The notes under the pieces: model-generated
The model's database searches: none
What the model was told of the DNA's origin: nothing
Seen by the model: only the letters and a program-made list of their open reading frames with translations
Translations under genes and position numbers: made by a program
Shown: in pieces, positions 63,087-64,000 of the stretch
How the letters are laid out: each line of letters begins with the position of its first letter
Position numbering within the stretch: position 1 is the stretch's first letter
From: Drosophila persimilis
Taxonomy: Eukaryota; Arthropoda; Insecta; Diptera; Drosophilidae
DNA: 64,000 bases
Direction of reading: 5' to 3'
NCBI RefSeq assembly: GCF_003286085.1
Contig: NW_020825470.1
Span: 115,414 to 179,413 of the forward strand

Positions 63087-64000
63087 TATACCCGATACTC
63101 AAATGAGTATTGGGGTATATTAGATTTGTCCAGAAGGAATCGTTTCCGACCCCATAAAGTATATATATTCTTGATCAGCATCAATAGCCGAGTCGATTGA
63201 GCCATGTCTGTCTGTCCGTCTGTCCGTCCGTCCGTCTGTCCGTCTGTCCGTCCCCTTCAGCGCCTAATGCTCAAAGACTATAAGAGCTAGAGCAAACGAT
63301 GTTTTGGATCCAGACTTCTGTGATATGTCACTGCTACAAAAATATTCAAAACTTTGCCCCGCACACTTCCGCCCCACAAAGGGGCGAAAATCTGTGGCAT
63401 CCACAATTTTAAAGATACGAGAAAACAAAGAACGCAGAATCGTAGAGAATGACCATATCTTTTAGACTGCAGAATCTGAATTGGATCGTATTACTATTAT
63501 AGCCATCAAGAAAACAATTTCATTTTTTCTCGCCCTGTCTCTCTCTAACACAGGTAGCATAGGCGGCTTTGCTTAGAGTAAAACATTAGCGCCTAGATCT
63601 CAGAGACTATAAAGCTAGAGCAACCAAATTGGTATCCACACTCCTAATATATCAGACCGAGACGAGTTTGTTTCAAAATTCGCCACACCCCCTTCCGCCC
63701 CCGCAAAGGATGCAAATCTGGGGATATTCACAAATCTCAAAGACTATTAACGCTAGAGTAACCAAATTTGGAATCCGCACTTCTCTTAGATCTCACTATA
63801 AAACGTGTATCTCAAAATTTCGCCCCACCCCTTCCGCCCACACAAAGGACGAAAATCTGTTGCATCCACAATATTGCAGATTCGAGAAAACTAAAAACGC
63901 AGAATCATAGATAACGACCATATCTATCAGATTGCTGAATCTGGATCAGATCAGATAATTTTTGTAGCCAAAAGGAACAAATCAATTGCAGTGGCTACGC
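63087..64000 (+). mobile_element. DINE-1-like element, copy 6, cut by window end
   Basis: Matches copies 4 and 5 (short microsatellite 63205-63254, same left flank TTTGATG). It shows extra single-base losses. The 3' end lies beyond the window. Non-coding. Confidence 0.75.

Overview
The window looks like Drosophila heterochromatin built entirely from transposable elements. I see no host gene, tRNA, rRNA or CRISPR array. The lineage is inferred from four element types found together: DINE-1/INE-1-type Helitron relatives (TATACCC ends, TCTG/TCCG microsatellite core, repeated CCACCCCCTTCCGCC modules), a jockey-clade LINE, an I-clade LINE with RNase H, and a GC-rich gypsy-superfamily element whose pol resembles the Ulysses/Osvaldo group known from Drosophila. 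A virilis- or repleta-group species is plausible but unproven.

Layout. The left flank, 1-4593, is single copy here: a truncated DINE-1-like element (1-685), an I-clade LINE ORF2 with a nearly intact RT/RNase H frame (686-3593), and a PIF/Harbinger-like relic (3594-4583) that interrupts the end of the LINE. From 4594 to the window end there is a head-to-tail array of jockey-clade ORF2 fragments, all on the minus strand (called units J1 to J16 below). Most are separated by one conserved ~250-bp spacer. Five units carry the same DINE-1-like insertion at the same T-run in the endonuclease region (9250, 16205, 19824, 33314, 63087); four carry the empty site. Three long 5'-truncated Ulysses-like elements (23313-30016, 40359-46864, 53327-59822) and two truncated LTR pieces (36798-38823, 49769-51795) sit in the array, also on the minus strand and always at the same jockey junction.

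History. Shared insertion points, deletions and stop codons show that the copies arose by duplicating an already dead composite locus, not by repeated transposition. Readable events are a 3.56-kb tandem duplication joining LTR to jockey sequence, a 12.97-kb tandem duplication whose exchange point can be placed inside a jockey unit, and repeats with ~13.5- and ~17-kb spacing. Two deletions occur in all four combinations among units, so units have exchanged sequence.

Function. No element appears complete. RT, RNase H and integrase motifs survive in several frames, but every pol is split by stops or frameshifts. No jockey copy has ORF1 or the endonuclease N-terminus, and no Ulysses-like copy has a 5' LTR or gag. 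From about 52 kb onward, single-base insertions and deletions rise sharply against otherwise near-identical copies, which suggests poor consensus quality there, so the second large duplication should be treated with caution. The uniform orientation makes the locus a candidate one-strand piRNA source; that is inference only.
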